Positions 48,600 through 58,794 of a DNA stretch of 64,000 nt are shown in pieces. The notes beneath the pieces were generated by a model. The model was not told where the DNA came from. It made no database searches and saw only the letters and a list, made by a program, of their open reading frames with translations. This DNA comes from Sepioteuthis lessoniana. Lineage: Eukaryota > Mollusca > Cephalopoda > Myopsida > Loliginidae. The stretch is from positions 68,963,865-69,027,864 of the forward strand of contig OY757904.1 of the NCBI GenBank assembly GCA_963585895.1, read 5' to 3'. The translations under genes were made by a program, and so were the position numbers. Within the stretch, counting starts at the first letter, position 1; each line of letters begins with the position of its first letter.

Positions 48600-50120
48600 A
48601 TCAACTCGTATCGGGTTATTTTATTCCTAGTCCTTAGGGAATTATTTTTATTGTACAATCCTCCACCTATTTTTTGTGTATGTGTTTATTACATAAAACT
48701 GTAAACGATGTCCAGTATTCCTATCAAAGACAAATAATTTGCACAGTGTTGTATGATTTCGTGTAAGTATAAATAATAATCCTTAGTAAATGATTTTATC
48801 TCCAAGTCATTTTCGTCATCCTCACTTTCAGTTTAATTATATCAATCAATTCTAACAAATACTCATGATTTCTAAACCCGTCTTTTTGACCAATAGATGG
48901 GGGGACCTACAACGTTCAGCAATTGTTTGGATGGTTTTGTCCTTCGGAAGAGGATAAAATTTGCTTGTATTCCATTGTAAATCACGATTAAAAGAAAGGA
49001 TATTTCAGAAGATATTTTGTTTTTTACATTAAACATAATAGAACATGTTACTCTCTAAAAATATGTTTTACAACCCTACCAACGAACTGACTATTTATTG
49101 ACGACTGTAACAGAAATTTGAAATAATACGTTTTGGAGTGTATATGACTTTTGAAATCAATTGCAGAGTATCCATCCTCGAAATCATCCTACCTTTATAT
49201 AAAAAGGTATTGAAGCTTCCACTCAAACCAGTATAAAAAAAATTTCCCACTCGAAACTGATGCAAAATCCCAATGCAAAATGACTGGAGATTATTCTAGT
49301 GTTTGTGAAGATAAAGAGGGATTCTGAATAAGATGGTGATGTACTAGCAACGTGGATGGACTCAAAAGCTATCAGTTCATCCAACCCTTCTCTGTATGCT
49401 TTTATTAACGTATTCCTCCCAAATCAAAAGCAAATTTTTTAGGCATCTTTACATAGCAGTGATCATTAACCAGTCGCTTGTCTATGTACACCTTGAAGCC
49501 ATCGGGTTTGTTGGTTGTTGAAGGAAATTGCACTGACTGTAGACTTCTGAATATAGTTTTTGGAATATATTGACACAAACATACCACGGCATTGATGGTA
49601 CAGCGGTTTTTGTGGCAAATAGGATTTTCTTCTGGATGCGATATATACTTCCCCTACCTGGCTTAAAATAATTTGTCATTGGCCTTGATTATTAAGTACA
49701 TTTACAGACTATCGAAGCCAAATGCCACCGTAATTATTATCAGGACAGGAAAAGAGATGAATTTATGAATTTATCAGGGTCATTAGCACACAGTATTTTT
49801 TGCATAATTTCTCTAACCATAATCTCGCTTGAAATACAACAATTTTGCTATCTTATGCATTTTAATTTATCTTATCCAATAATGCAAATACGTTTTACTG
49901 CTTTCTAAAGTGTGTGACCTACAAATCCACTAAACTCAAGCACAATCAGTTTTAAATTATTTCGTAATCTTTTTTCCTGATTTTCCTTTACTAAGTGTTG
50001 ATATTTTGGAGATTTTTTCCTTTGCCACTAAAATGAATTATTCACATAATAGTGTCCCTACATTATCACCTGCTTGTTTTTGCGGAAATATTTATAAGCC
50101 AAAGTGCAATTACGTGACTG
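48600..50120. other. Largely unannotated; unidentified coding-like patch on the minus strand
   Basis: Between 49680 and 49405 the minus strand shows two overlapping frames with low-AT codons (VPSMPWYVCVNIFQKLYSEV in one, KPDGFKVYIDKRLVNDHCYV in the next). They look like one decayed coding stretch with a frame shift. I do not recognise the protein. The remainder is AT-rich and blank. Confidence 0.3.
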
Positions 50121-50127
50121 TGATTGT

Positions 50128-50410
50128 AGGTGCCCGTGGTGTAATGGTCGTCGTAGGAAATGAACACGGCGACACGAGTTCAAATCCTGGACGAGACTTA
50201 TTGCATAGCACTAATAACCTTGGGAATGGTATGAATCCAATTACTCTCCCTCCAGCTATGGGTAAATAGTAGGGCAGACTAGTTTCTTCAGCCTTGGTGA
50301 GGCAACTAGTCTAGGAAAAGGAAAACTGAATTCAAACCAGTTAAACTCCTCTTAAAAATTGACCTTGTGTCATATCCTTCCCGAGCGGGGGGGTTGGGTA
50401 AATAGGATTA
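50128..50410 (+). mobile_element. tRNA-derived SINE, family C, nearly complete
   Basis: The head has CCCGTGGTGTAATGGTCG (A-box region, 50131-50148) and, about 35 nt on, CGAGTTCAAATCCTGG (B-box region). The body then reads TCTCCCTCCAGCTATGG, TAGTAGGGCAGACTAG, GGCAACTAGTCTAGG, AAAATTGACCTTGTGTCATA and ends CGGGGGGGTTGGGTAAATAG. Two headless copies of the same body lie at 22555-22690 and 23240-23400 on the other strand. The promoter boxes are intact enough for RNA polymerase III in principle. Confidence 0.75.
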
Positions 50411-50414
50411 TCTG

Positions 50415-50855
50415 ACTGTGATGTTTGCTGGGAAGTTTAGTTGTCTGTTCAAATCTCCTTTCCACGGTGACTGCTTTTGCTATAGAACTGCTAACCTCCT
50501 CTTGACCCTACCCGTAAAGACTTTTCTCTAAATATTTGAGGCAACTACTAAAGATTTGTTTTTGGAATTATCCTCTTAGACACATTCGGCAAGCCACTGA
50601 ATCAATCATTTCAAACGTGTGGAGATGTTCCGGGGTCTGTATTATACTATGCACTGTATAGACTAAGATTCTAACGTGGTTAAAATAAGACCCGGTGATC
50701 ATTCATCGTAGTAGACCTTTACATTTAGTTCAGGCCACTTTCTGGACAAACTTAAAACGTTTTATGAGATAGGTCTCCTCCATTCATGTTGAAATTTACC
50801 TTTTGAATAAATTTGTGCATACTTTTGCTTTTGTTCAATCTAAGGATTGTAAATA
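50415..50855. other. Unannotated stretch
   Basis: No recognised element beyond the SINE end. Confidence 0.45.
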
Positions 50856-50857
50856 CG

Positions 50858-50950
50858 CTAAAGAATTGAGAGAACTGCAGAACATGAAGGTGACAATTAT
50901 ACCAATTGTGATTCGTGCTTTTGGTATATTTAAGGTTCTGCACATCATTT
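50858..50950 (+). mobile_element. R4-like LINE short fragment
   Basis: The plus strand reads AKELRELQNMKVTIIPIVIR then AFGIF. This is the same block as LWNMKVTVLPTVIGALGTV at 26540, about 90 bp of the endonuclease C-terminus. Both sides are unrecognisable. Confidence 0.65.
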
Positions 50951-50954
50951 AATT

Positions 50955-51775
50955 TCAACTCCATCTTTCCTCTGACTCATGTTGAGTCTTGCTTGTATTT
51001 CCTTTCCTTCTGGTAAGGACTTCGATGTCTACAGATATCTTCAGTAGTTGCCTTAGAGTTGCTATAAATCATAGATTATCTTCTTGCTATTTTAAATTCT
51101 CCAGAAAGACAGCTGGATTGAAGTTTTAATGCGCAATGAATAACCATTAACTGCCGAACAATTTAAGATCTAAGACAACCCCAACAATTTTTACAAGAAT
51201 CTACCTAATCTCCATTCCATTTTTTCAACTGTTAGTAAAACATCATAAATAATCAATAGCTATAACCTCTGGACAGAAACAGTATATTGGTAAATTCGGC
51301 TGTAGAAATGACCTGACAGTCCTATCTTGTCATTTTTTGTTGTATTTATGAAAGACATGCGATTGTCTTCGTTTTCTCACTTAATTCGTTTTGAAGTTCT
51401 GAATGTCTGCTGTCCCAGCCTGATTTATGACCGTCGGCTTCTGTCTCCCAGGTTCTGTTCGAAAGCATTTTGATTTTTAACTCTAACCGAAAGGATTAAG
51501 TGAACCTTCATTATTTTGTAAAAAAATCACTCTTGCTAGTTATAAAAAAACTGTGGCCAAAAAAGGAGGCAGCATTTACCGTATATTCTTTCTTTTTCTT
51601 TTGTCGTTTTAATTTTCATAACAATCTCTCTTATAGATAAGGCAGTATCTTATATGCAGAAAAAAGTTCAGGATTCTTTCTTTCTTATTTCTTTTATATT
51701 TTATTGAATAAATTTTGTGAATATTTTGAACTCTTTGTTATATCAATTATGAACAAATTTTACAAAATTGCATAG
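50955..51775. other. Unannotated AT-rich stretch
   Basis: No recognised gene or repeat. Confidence 0.5.
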
Positions 51776-51778
51776 ATA

Positions 51779-52617
51779 TTCGTGGGGCATTAAATAGGTT
51801 TCCAGACGTTTTTGTTACTGGCATTTAAAATTGTCGTAGACTCTTGAAAGTTCATTATGTTATTGCTATACAACTTATAAGATGACTGAACTAATTTCTA
51901 TGATTTAAGGTTCAAATGAACAGCTCCTACAGGAATTGGAATACACCCTACTAAAGCCTGATTGCTACGGCTGGTGAAATTCAAAAATGCAATCTCGATG
52001 TGAGGACACTTTAGAAGGACGATATGCAATAAAATTATGTTTTAAACTTGGAAAAAATGGGGATGCTTCAGACTGCTTTTGGACAATCTTGCATGAATCG
52101 AGCACCAGGAGTAAAGAAGTCAATACACCAGATTTGATTGGCAAAAGGGTTAGGTTAGGGTTAGGATTACTATGTTGAGGTTGTAAGGGAGTTCAGGAAG
52201 AGATTCCGTCGGAAGAGACCAGCAATCTCCAAATCGGGTCAGTGGCATTTCCATTAGGACAGTGTACCAGTCCACAACTCCATCCTTCACACAGACTATT
52301 TAACCGAGATGAGCATCAACACAGTTAATCACCCTCCCTATAGCTCAGACTTTGCTTCCTGTGATTTTCGTTATTCCTAAGCCTAAGAGGCTGTCGTTAT
52401 GAGATGATTGAATAGATGAAAGGCTGTGACGAAGGTCATTGAAACGCTCACACAAGAGGACTTCCATGGGGCCTTCCAGAAGGTGATGGAACGGTAGAAC
52501 AAGTGCATTGCAGCCGGAGGATATTACTTCGAAGGGGACTCGAGTTTCATGTGTGTACTATCAATAAAAGTGCCCATACGCAAAAAAAGTCTGGAAACTT
52601 ATTTAACGATCCTCGTA
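51779..52617 (+). mobile_element. mariner/Tc1 deletion derivative, copy 2, both ends visible
   Basis: Terminal inverted repeats of about 30 bp begin (TA)TTCGTGGGGCATT and, from the other end, (TA)TACGAGGATCGTT; both continue TAAATA(G/A)GTTTCCAGAC. A TA dinucleotide flanks each end. Inside, the transposase N-terminus (RYAIKLCFKLGKNG, 52020-52062; helix-turn-helix region) is followed after an internal deletion by the catalytic half (REFRKRF-like text near 52190, then GQWHFH, PVHNSI and PPYS-like remnants) and the C-terminal IAAGGYYFEGDSSFMCVLS-like part. Frames are broken. It is mobile only if an intact mariner supplies transposase. Confidence 0.85.
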
Positions 52618-52958
52618 TATTTATCTTTTAATAACATCTGCTCCCGATAACTACTTCAGGTTTTTCTCATAACATGGAAATTTGATTTTGCTGTCATGAA
52701 ACACACTCGAGTCAGTGTAATGCAATTCTTGAACCCTATGTTATGCATCTAAAACAGGTGACTTATTTTATCGTCAATGATGAAATATTCCAATATTTCC
52801 TCATCACTTTATGTCTACCTGCGGATCATAGTATTTTGGTGACTTTATAATCTTGTTGACAACATTCAATTGCACGCACAGATGTATACTTTTTTGATGT
52901 TGTTAAATGGCCGTGTATATTTGTGATATCATATATATTCCAGTGTTTTTCCTGCATG

Positions 52959-53008
<50 letters not shown>
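52959..53008. repeat. (TA)n microsatellite
   Basis: About 50 bp of TA repeat. Confidence 0.97.
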
Positions 53009-53011
<3 letters not shown>

Positions 53012-53485
53012 TATTAGTGTGTGTGTCATTTTGTCTGTCTTAATATGTATGATTTTAATTAACAGTGAATATTCGAGGAAAACATTGTTTGAGACTAAAA
53101 CATTAAAAAATGAAAAGAAGAAGAGCTTGCATATTGGATACCAAACTTAATCAGATCTAAAATAGGTAACACTCAATATGTACACGTTTGATCATCCATT
53201 TATACTTACTGGTGTATGTAAATCTGTTCACTCGTGTGTTAACTCAATGGATATTTTATTGCGTGAATCCATCAGTTTACCTTATTGTCTTTAATATAGG
53301 CCAATTTTTAGAATAAAAGAATTGTTTCTAAAGTAATATCTGTCACCATATCCGTCCACCTTTTTATGGACTGACGGAAAAATACATTTTTCGAAATGAA
53401 GAGTCTGTATTTTACAAAGTTATCGCAACTACCACAGTTGTCCTCCAAGTTCAAAATAATCATAATATCCATCTCTCTTTTTCCC
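53012..53485. other. Unannotated AT-rich stretch
   Basis: No recognised gene or repeat. Confidence 0.5.
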
Positions 53486-53486
53486 A

Positions 53487-53488
<2 letters not shown>

Positions 53489-53519
<31 letters not shown>

Positions 53520-53541
53520 AAGGGAGAGAGAGGGAGAGAGA
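53489..53541. repeat. (TA)n-(GA)n microsatellite
   Basis: About 18 bp of TA followed by an imperfect GA run. Confidence 0.94.
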
Positions 53542-53950
53542 ATGAGATAGATAGTGAAAGACTGAGTCAAAATAATATTTCACAAGTTGATTTTTTCGCG
53601 TCAGTAGACGCCGCTTTTATAAATAATTAGCATTAGTTTCAGGATTGCTGTAATTGATTCTGACCTTTAATCTATGAGGTCCTTCAGCTCGGCATCTGGT
53701 GAAACTTGCCATAGATCTAACTTTGGGTTCTCCCGCCTTGATTCACATCAACCATGCTGCTTCCTATGTCTTGAATTAATATATGCTTCTATTCCAGACT
53801 GTTATCTACGTTTTTTGTAAACATCGTAACGCGATTAAAATTTGTAAGTTTAAGTAAGTATGATTCTTACAGCCACTGTTTATTTCATTCAAGCGCTTTG
53901 GGTGATTTTTTTCTTCACTTTAACCATAATCCTTTAACTCAGTTATTACC

Positions 53951-53954
<4 letters not shown>

Positions 53955-54008
<54 letters not shown>
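53955..54008. repeat. (TA)n microsatellite
   Basis: About 54 bp of TA, 40 bp upstream of a family A SINE. The 53545-53954 interval shows nothing recognised. Confidence 0.96.
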
Positions 54009-54017
<9 letters not shown>

Positions 54018-54044
54018 TGGTTACGCCTTTATTTACTTTTATAA

Positions 54045-54285
54045 TGAGTAGCGTGTTCGCCAATGCTCCAGGAGACCGAGGTTCAATCCCAGGTCAAGTT
54101 TTACCAAAGACTCAAAAATAGTACTTGATGCCATCAGGCTTAACACTCAGCATTATAAGGTAAAGATCAAGGGTAAAGTAGAGCAATCCAGAGACTGGAG
54201 TAGTACCCTTCCCTATACTGAGGTGTAGTAGCTATCGAAAAGGGAGCCTTCGGTTCACCCTCGACAAAGGTCGCCAATTTTACAT
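54045..54285 (+). mobile_element. tRNA-derived SINE, family A
   Basis: The head includes AGCGTGTTCGCCAATGCTCC and the B-box-like GGTTCAATCCCAGG. The body continues CCAAAGACTCAAAAATAG, GAGCAATCCAGAGA, GAGGTGTAGTAGCTATCGAA and AGGGAGCCTTCGG. The same blocks recur at 60345-60580 (plus) and 58540-58790 (minus). Confidence 0.75.
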
Positions 54286-54289
54286 TATT

Positions 54290-54712
54290 CTTAGTTGTGC
54301 TCAAACTATCCGACCATCTCGGTTTTTATATTTAACTGAGTTTGAGGCGTTTAATCAGAGGTTCTTCTTTGTGTTTCTAATTTTTTCAATCTATTTCTTA
54401 CTAATATGAATCTTAAGGCATTGTTCATACAAGTCACTTTTGGATTTTAATTCCAGCACCACTAGATAAAAGACAAAAGTTTGACAGTTTAGTTATGTCT
54501 TTCTAGATTCTTAATTTTTTTAAATTCATTTTTATACATGTCTTAATTTTATTAATTCATATTTGTGGACGTGTTATTTATATTAGTGTAAAAATTTACC
54601 GTTTAGTTTCAGCTAATTTGTTTTTTGTTTATTTTTAGAAATTCTGATGTTACATCGGTCATTAAACAAAATATACACATATTTTTCTTACGTACAACTT
54701 AAAGAATAGTTC
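54290..54712. other. Unannotated AT-rich stretch
   Basis: No recognised gene or repeat. Confidence 0.5.
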
Positions 54713-54715
54713 TTC

Positions 54716-54803
54716 TTTTTCTTCTTCTTCTTCTTCTTCTTCTTCTTCTTCTTCTTCTTCTTCTTCTTCTTCTTCTTCTTCATATTATTATTATTATTAT
54801 TAT
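54716..54803. repeat. (TTC)n-(ATT)n microsatellite
   Basis: About 65 bp of TTC repeat then about 22 bp of ATT repeat. The ATT part adjoins the 3' end of the R4-like LINE fragment at 54805-55064. Confidence 0.96.
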
Positions 54804-54804
54804 T

Positions 54805-55064
54805 TACTCATTAGAGTTTTTCACATCAGCGTTAGCAGATGGTTTTTACTGGAGTCTGAGTGATAGCAAGTCTCCTCAAGTCTCCAGGACTCTTCCCAGT
54901 ATTCTGGCCGTTCTCAATAATGTAGCAGTTTGGATGGTCTCCACTCGTCTGCCAACTTCCAAATCCTCCAGTCCCTTTAGTAATCTTTTAGTTACTGTTC
55001 TAAACGTACCAATTAAAATTGGTATAATTGTCACCTGCATGTTCCATAGTTTTTTCAATTCCAT
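54805..55064 (-). mobile_element. R4-like LINE, severely 5'-truncated copy
   Basis: The minus strand reads MELKKLWNMQVTIIPILIG, LLKGLEDLEVGRRVETIQTA and LLRTARILGRVLET to about 54876, then the 3' UTR (GTGAAAAACTCTAATGAG) and an (AAT)n tail. Its 5' edge meets the (AAT)n tail of the next copy (55065-55094), so the two LINEs are separated only by trinucleotide repeat. Confidence 0.85.
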
Positions 55065-55094
55065 ATTATTATTATTATTATTATTATTATTATG
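55065..55094. repeat. (ATT)n between two R4-like LINEs
   Basis: About 30 bp of ATT repeat. It is both the 3' tail of the copy at 55095-56698 and the 5' border of the copy at 54805-55064 on the minus strand. Confidence 0.92.
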
Positions 55095-56698
55095 TTATAC
55101 TGCTTGAGAGTTTTTCACATCACCGTTAGCTGGTTGTTTTCCTTGGTAGTTTCAGTGACAGCAAGTCTCCTCAAGTCTCCTGGACTCTTCCTAGTATCCT
55201 GGCCGTTGTCAATGACGTTATAGTTTGAATGGTCTCCACTCGTCCTCCAACCTCAAAGTCCTCCAGTCCCTTTAATACTCCTTTGGTTACTGTGCCAAAA
55301 GTACCAATCACAATTGGTATAATTGTCACCTTCATATTCCAGGGTTTTTTTTTCTAATTCCCTAGCAAGGTTGATGTTCTTATCCTTTATTTCACATTCT
55401 TTCAGCTTTATTCTGTAGTCAGCCGAGACAGAAAAATTCGCAATTTTGCAAGTTCTCCTTTTTTTTAATTTAATAAGGTGTAGTCTTCTGGCCGAGATTA
55501 GGTGATCTGTTTGTCCCATAGGAGTTTATGTGTTATTTTCCAGGACAGTGGCTGGGTTGTGCATATACCATTTGTTCCTATAGTCAAATTTAAATTTCTT
55601 GCACATCTTCCAGTGGATCACCTTGCCAACCCAGTCGTGTCAAGTCTTATACTCCTTCTGTACCAATTTGTTGCCTTCGCTTATTATGCGATTAGTGGTT
55701 TCATCTCTATCACCACATAATCTAAAGTTACTATTATTCTGCGTCTTATCTATTTTCTCTTTGATAAGATTGGTTCATATGCCTTTTTTTTTTTGGTTCT
55801 GTTATTAGGAGAGATTATGTTTCCTTTTCTTAGCCGTGTCTAGATTTTCTCTTGTGACATGTTTATTAGTCGTTTAAAATGCCCATAGAGTTGCTTTTCT
55901 TCCAATTTTTGATTCCTAGTTATTGTCATTCTCTTAGCCATATGTTGTCAGTGTCGTTTTGGTGGCTGTTATCAGTCTCCTTCGTGTTTTTTTTTCCTAT
56001 GTAGCCTTCGAGTCGTTGTATCGATGCATCAACACTGTCTTCAACGTTGGTAAGTCCTCTTCCTCCTTCTTTTCTTGATACCAATAATTTGTCAACGTCG
56101 TCACTGGGATGTAACGCCTTATGTATGGTCATTAATTTTCTTGTTCTTTGGTTCACTTACATAAGTTCTTCTCTGGTCCACTTCAAAAATCGTCCCGGAT
56201 ATCTAATGAAGGATTCTGCCCAAGTATTTATTCTTTTGATAAGGTTTCTGCAGCATAGTTTTGTCTCGTGTTGATTTCTAGTTCTCCTGATATATTGTTT
56301 CTTAATTTTGTCTTTCATTTCCACTTGTTTGATGGTATCAGCCTCCAGGATTCCTAAGTATTTGTACGTTTCCTTTTCTCCGAGCGTTCAAATTTTGTTT
56401 TGATCTAGCAGTTCCATTCCGTCGTTTAGGAGTCGTTTGCCGCTTTTCATTCCAAGCTTGGAACATATTTCTTTTCTAAATTCCATTCAAATGTCCTGAC
56501 TGTTTATTTATCTACGTGTATTAGAGTTTCTTGTTCTTTTTCCTTTTTGTTCGTTGTCGTCGATGTACATTCGGTGATTTAACCTTTCTAGCGATCTACT
56601 AAGTGTGTATTCGGCTGTGCATTTTCTGAGTTTGTGGTGAAGTGGCATCATGGCATTTATGAATATTAACTGTAATATTGCATTTCCTTGGAGTATAA
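55095..56698 (-). mobile_element. R4-like LINE, 5'-truncated 1.6-kb copy
   Basis: Begins within the reverse transcriptase. Near 56695-56580 it reads GNAILQLIFINAMMPLHHKL and then HRMYIDD (corresponding to YMDD, now YIDD). Near 56340 it reads YLGILEADTIKQVEMKDKIK-like text; then NQRTRKLMTIHKALHPSDDV, RKEGGRGLTNVEDSVDASIQ and, near 55500-55380, the endonuclease region with ARRLHLIKLKKRRTCKIANF. The end is EIKDKNINLARELEKKTLEYEG-like, followed by a 3' UTR and (AAT)n. Several frame breaks. In ARRLHLI the Pro-Asp of the nuclease motif (ARRPDLI elsewhere) is changed to Leu-His. Confidence 0.85.
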
Positions 56699-56745
56699 CT
56701 CTATTATTATTATTATTATTATTACTACTACTACTACTACTACTA
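56699..56745. repeat. (ATT)n-(ACT)n at LINE 5' border
   Basis: About 24 bp of ATT followed by about 21 bp of ACT at the truncated 5' end of the R4-like copy. Both ends of that LINE are thus bounded by ATT-type repeat. Confidence 0.93.
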
Positions 56746-56749
56746 GAAC

Positions 56750-57298
56750 AAATGGTATTGAACAAGAAAAACGATAAAAATGAATGATGGAATTAAAGAG
56801 GCTTTTCCTTCATTTTATGTAAAATAACTTAAAAAGGGAAAAAACGTCAATCACATGTAAAAGAAAAAAATTCGTTAAATTAATATACATGCAGTCATTG
56901 ATGATCAATTAAAAAAATGAATCAGAATAGATAATTAAGTTTAGCATCACTTAATTTCATATTTAATGTAATGTAAGGACGTGTGCTGTAACTGTTATGA
57001 AATAAATACTCTACAAATTTAAAAGACCAAAGAAAAGTTAACGATGTACAAAGTCTACGTAACTCTCTAACATAATATTGAAATATAAGATAAATAGATA
57101 AATAAATAGGTAAACAAAGCACTGTAAGTTGCACCAAATTTATAGATGTACATTTTTTTTCCAATTAGCAACCAATTTTATACTTAAGTTAAATATGATA
57201 AATCTAATTTTATTCGAATTAGGTTATTTACGTTACATTTTGTAAATAAAGTAAATTAGGTATTGATTTAATATCATAAATACAAATACTAATCTAAA
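56750..57298. other. Unannotated AT-rich stretch
   Basis: No recognised gene or repeat. Confidence 0.5.
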
Positions 57299-57300
<2 letters not shown>

Positions 57301-57353
<53 letters not shown>

Positions 57354-57685
57354 TAATATTCGGTCAGGTTAAACCAGAGTTTGGAGTAATTCCCTCAGGA
57401 AAAGAAAATCATTCAAGAGCTGAACATTTAAATTTTCCTGGTAGAGAGCTCAATGTAATTTATTACAGAGTAATATTTCCTTAAGAAAAAAAAACAAAGA
57501 CCGGTTAATTCAGGATTATAAATTTATTTCCATCCTGTATTTTCAGTTTCTGGTGTGAACCAAAACATGAAGAAAAAATTTATACAGGACTTCTTCATGT
57601 TTTGGTTCACACCAGAAACTGAAAATACAGGATGGAAATAAATTTATAATCCTGAATTAACCGGTCTTTGTTTTTTTTCTTAAAG

Positions 57686-57737
<52 letters not shown>
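57301..57737 (+). mobile_element. Palindromic foldback element, copy 2, bounded by (TA)n
   Basis: (TA)n at 57301-57350, about 130 bp of unique sequence (TTCGGTCAGGTTAAACCAG, GGAGTAATTCC, GTAGAGAGCTCAATGTAA), then an inverted repeat. The left arm is 57481-57573 and the right arm 57590-57684, with a loop of about 17 nt. The inner 80 nt of the arms, from CAAAGACCGGTTAATTCAGG to CAAAACATGAAGAA, match perfectly by eye. (TA)n resumes at 57685-57737. Copy 1 at 18783-19210 has the same parts in reverse order but with a shortened arm. No protein is encoded. Confidence 0.85.
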
Positions 57738-57955
57738 ATGTTACATAAAGAAAGAATATGATATAAAGAATAAATGAAAAAATTATAGGTAAATAGACAA
57801 AAAAGTCACTTCCAACATTTATCTTATGATATACCATTTTCTCGAGGCGACGAAAAGGACGTCCGTTCATTTCGATATCAGTGTTTCTCATAAACAATAA
57901 AGATCTTTTTTTATTGCTTGAGTAAATCAACTAGAAAGAGTACAAACGGCGTAAA

Positions 57956-57957
<2 letters not shown>

Positions 57958-58017
<60 letters not shown>
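57958..58017. repeat. (TA)n microsatellite
   Basis: About 60 bp of TA repeat. 58020-58535 beyond it is AT-rich with nothing recognised. Confidence 0.97.
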
Positions 58018-58019
<2 letters not shown>

Positions 58020-58539
58020 TACATGTGAAAAAATTTACTTGCCCGTTACTTATGGTTATAAGTCGGTATTATTCCATTTTAGTCCTTACGAATAAACCGA
58101 TTTCCTGCTTTATAATTTTCATCAAATTAGATTATTTTAATTTATGATAAATTCTAATTTTAAATTTTATTTGAGATTTAATTATTTTTATATTTTTAAT
58201 ATGTTTAATAAATATAATAGAATTACTTTAACTCTAGTTTTTACTTTGATTTAGATTCGATCAAAAGTTACATTGTTTATATAAACACATCTATGTTTAT
58301 TTAAATTTTTGATAGTCATCAGATGGTATTGGATTTTTATCCATCGTTTTACTCAGTTATTTAATTGAATGTCTATTGTTCAATCAAGGTGAATTAATAA
58401 TAGTTATCTACTATTTTGTATATTCCTAAATATTTCATACTCTAAGTTTTAGTTCCATTCAACTAAGCTCATTAATTGGGACGAATGATTAAATTTAGAA
58501 ATTTAAACATCACTTCTTATTGTTATTATATAATAATAA

Positions 58540-58790
58540 GTAAGTAAAGCTGGCGATCGTAGTCGACGGCGACCATAAGGCTCCCTTTTCAATAGTCACT
58601 GCACTGAGGTGTAGAGGAGGTCACTACTCCTTTCCCTGGATTGCTCTAATTTACCCTTGATAAGTACCTTATATTGCTGAGTGTTCATCAAGGAGGTATC
58701 AAGTACCATTTTAAAGTCTTTGGTATGACGCGACCTCGGATTGAACCCCAGTCTCCCGCACTATTGCCAAACTCTATACCCAAATATACA
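58540..58790 (-). mobile_element. tRNA-derived SINE, family A
   Basis: The minus strand carries GGGGTTCAATCCGAGG (B-box region), CCAAAGACTTTAAAATGG, GAGCAATCCAGGGAAAGGAG, CTCAGTGCAGTGACTATTG and AGGGAGCCTTATGG. Same block order as 54045-54285. Confidence 0.75.
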
Positions 58791-58794
58791 GATT

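Noticed and set aside
50128-50200. Possible tRNA gene
   Set aside because: A and B boxes are present, but acceptor-stem pairing is not evident and the sequence continues into a repeated body, so it is a SINE head.
52145-52170. Interstitial telomere array
   Set aside because: Only about three imperfect units, and located inside the mariner derivative, so not a chromosomal telomere relic.
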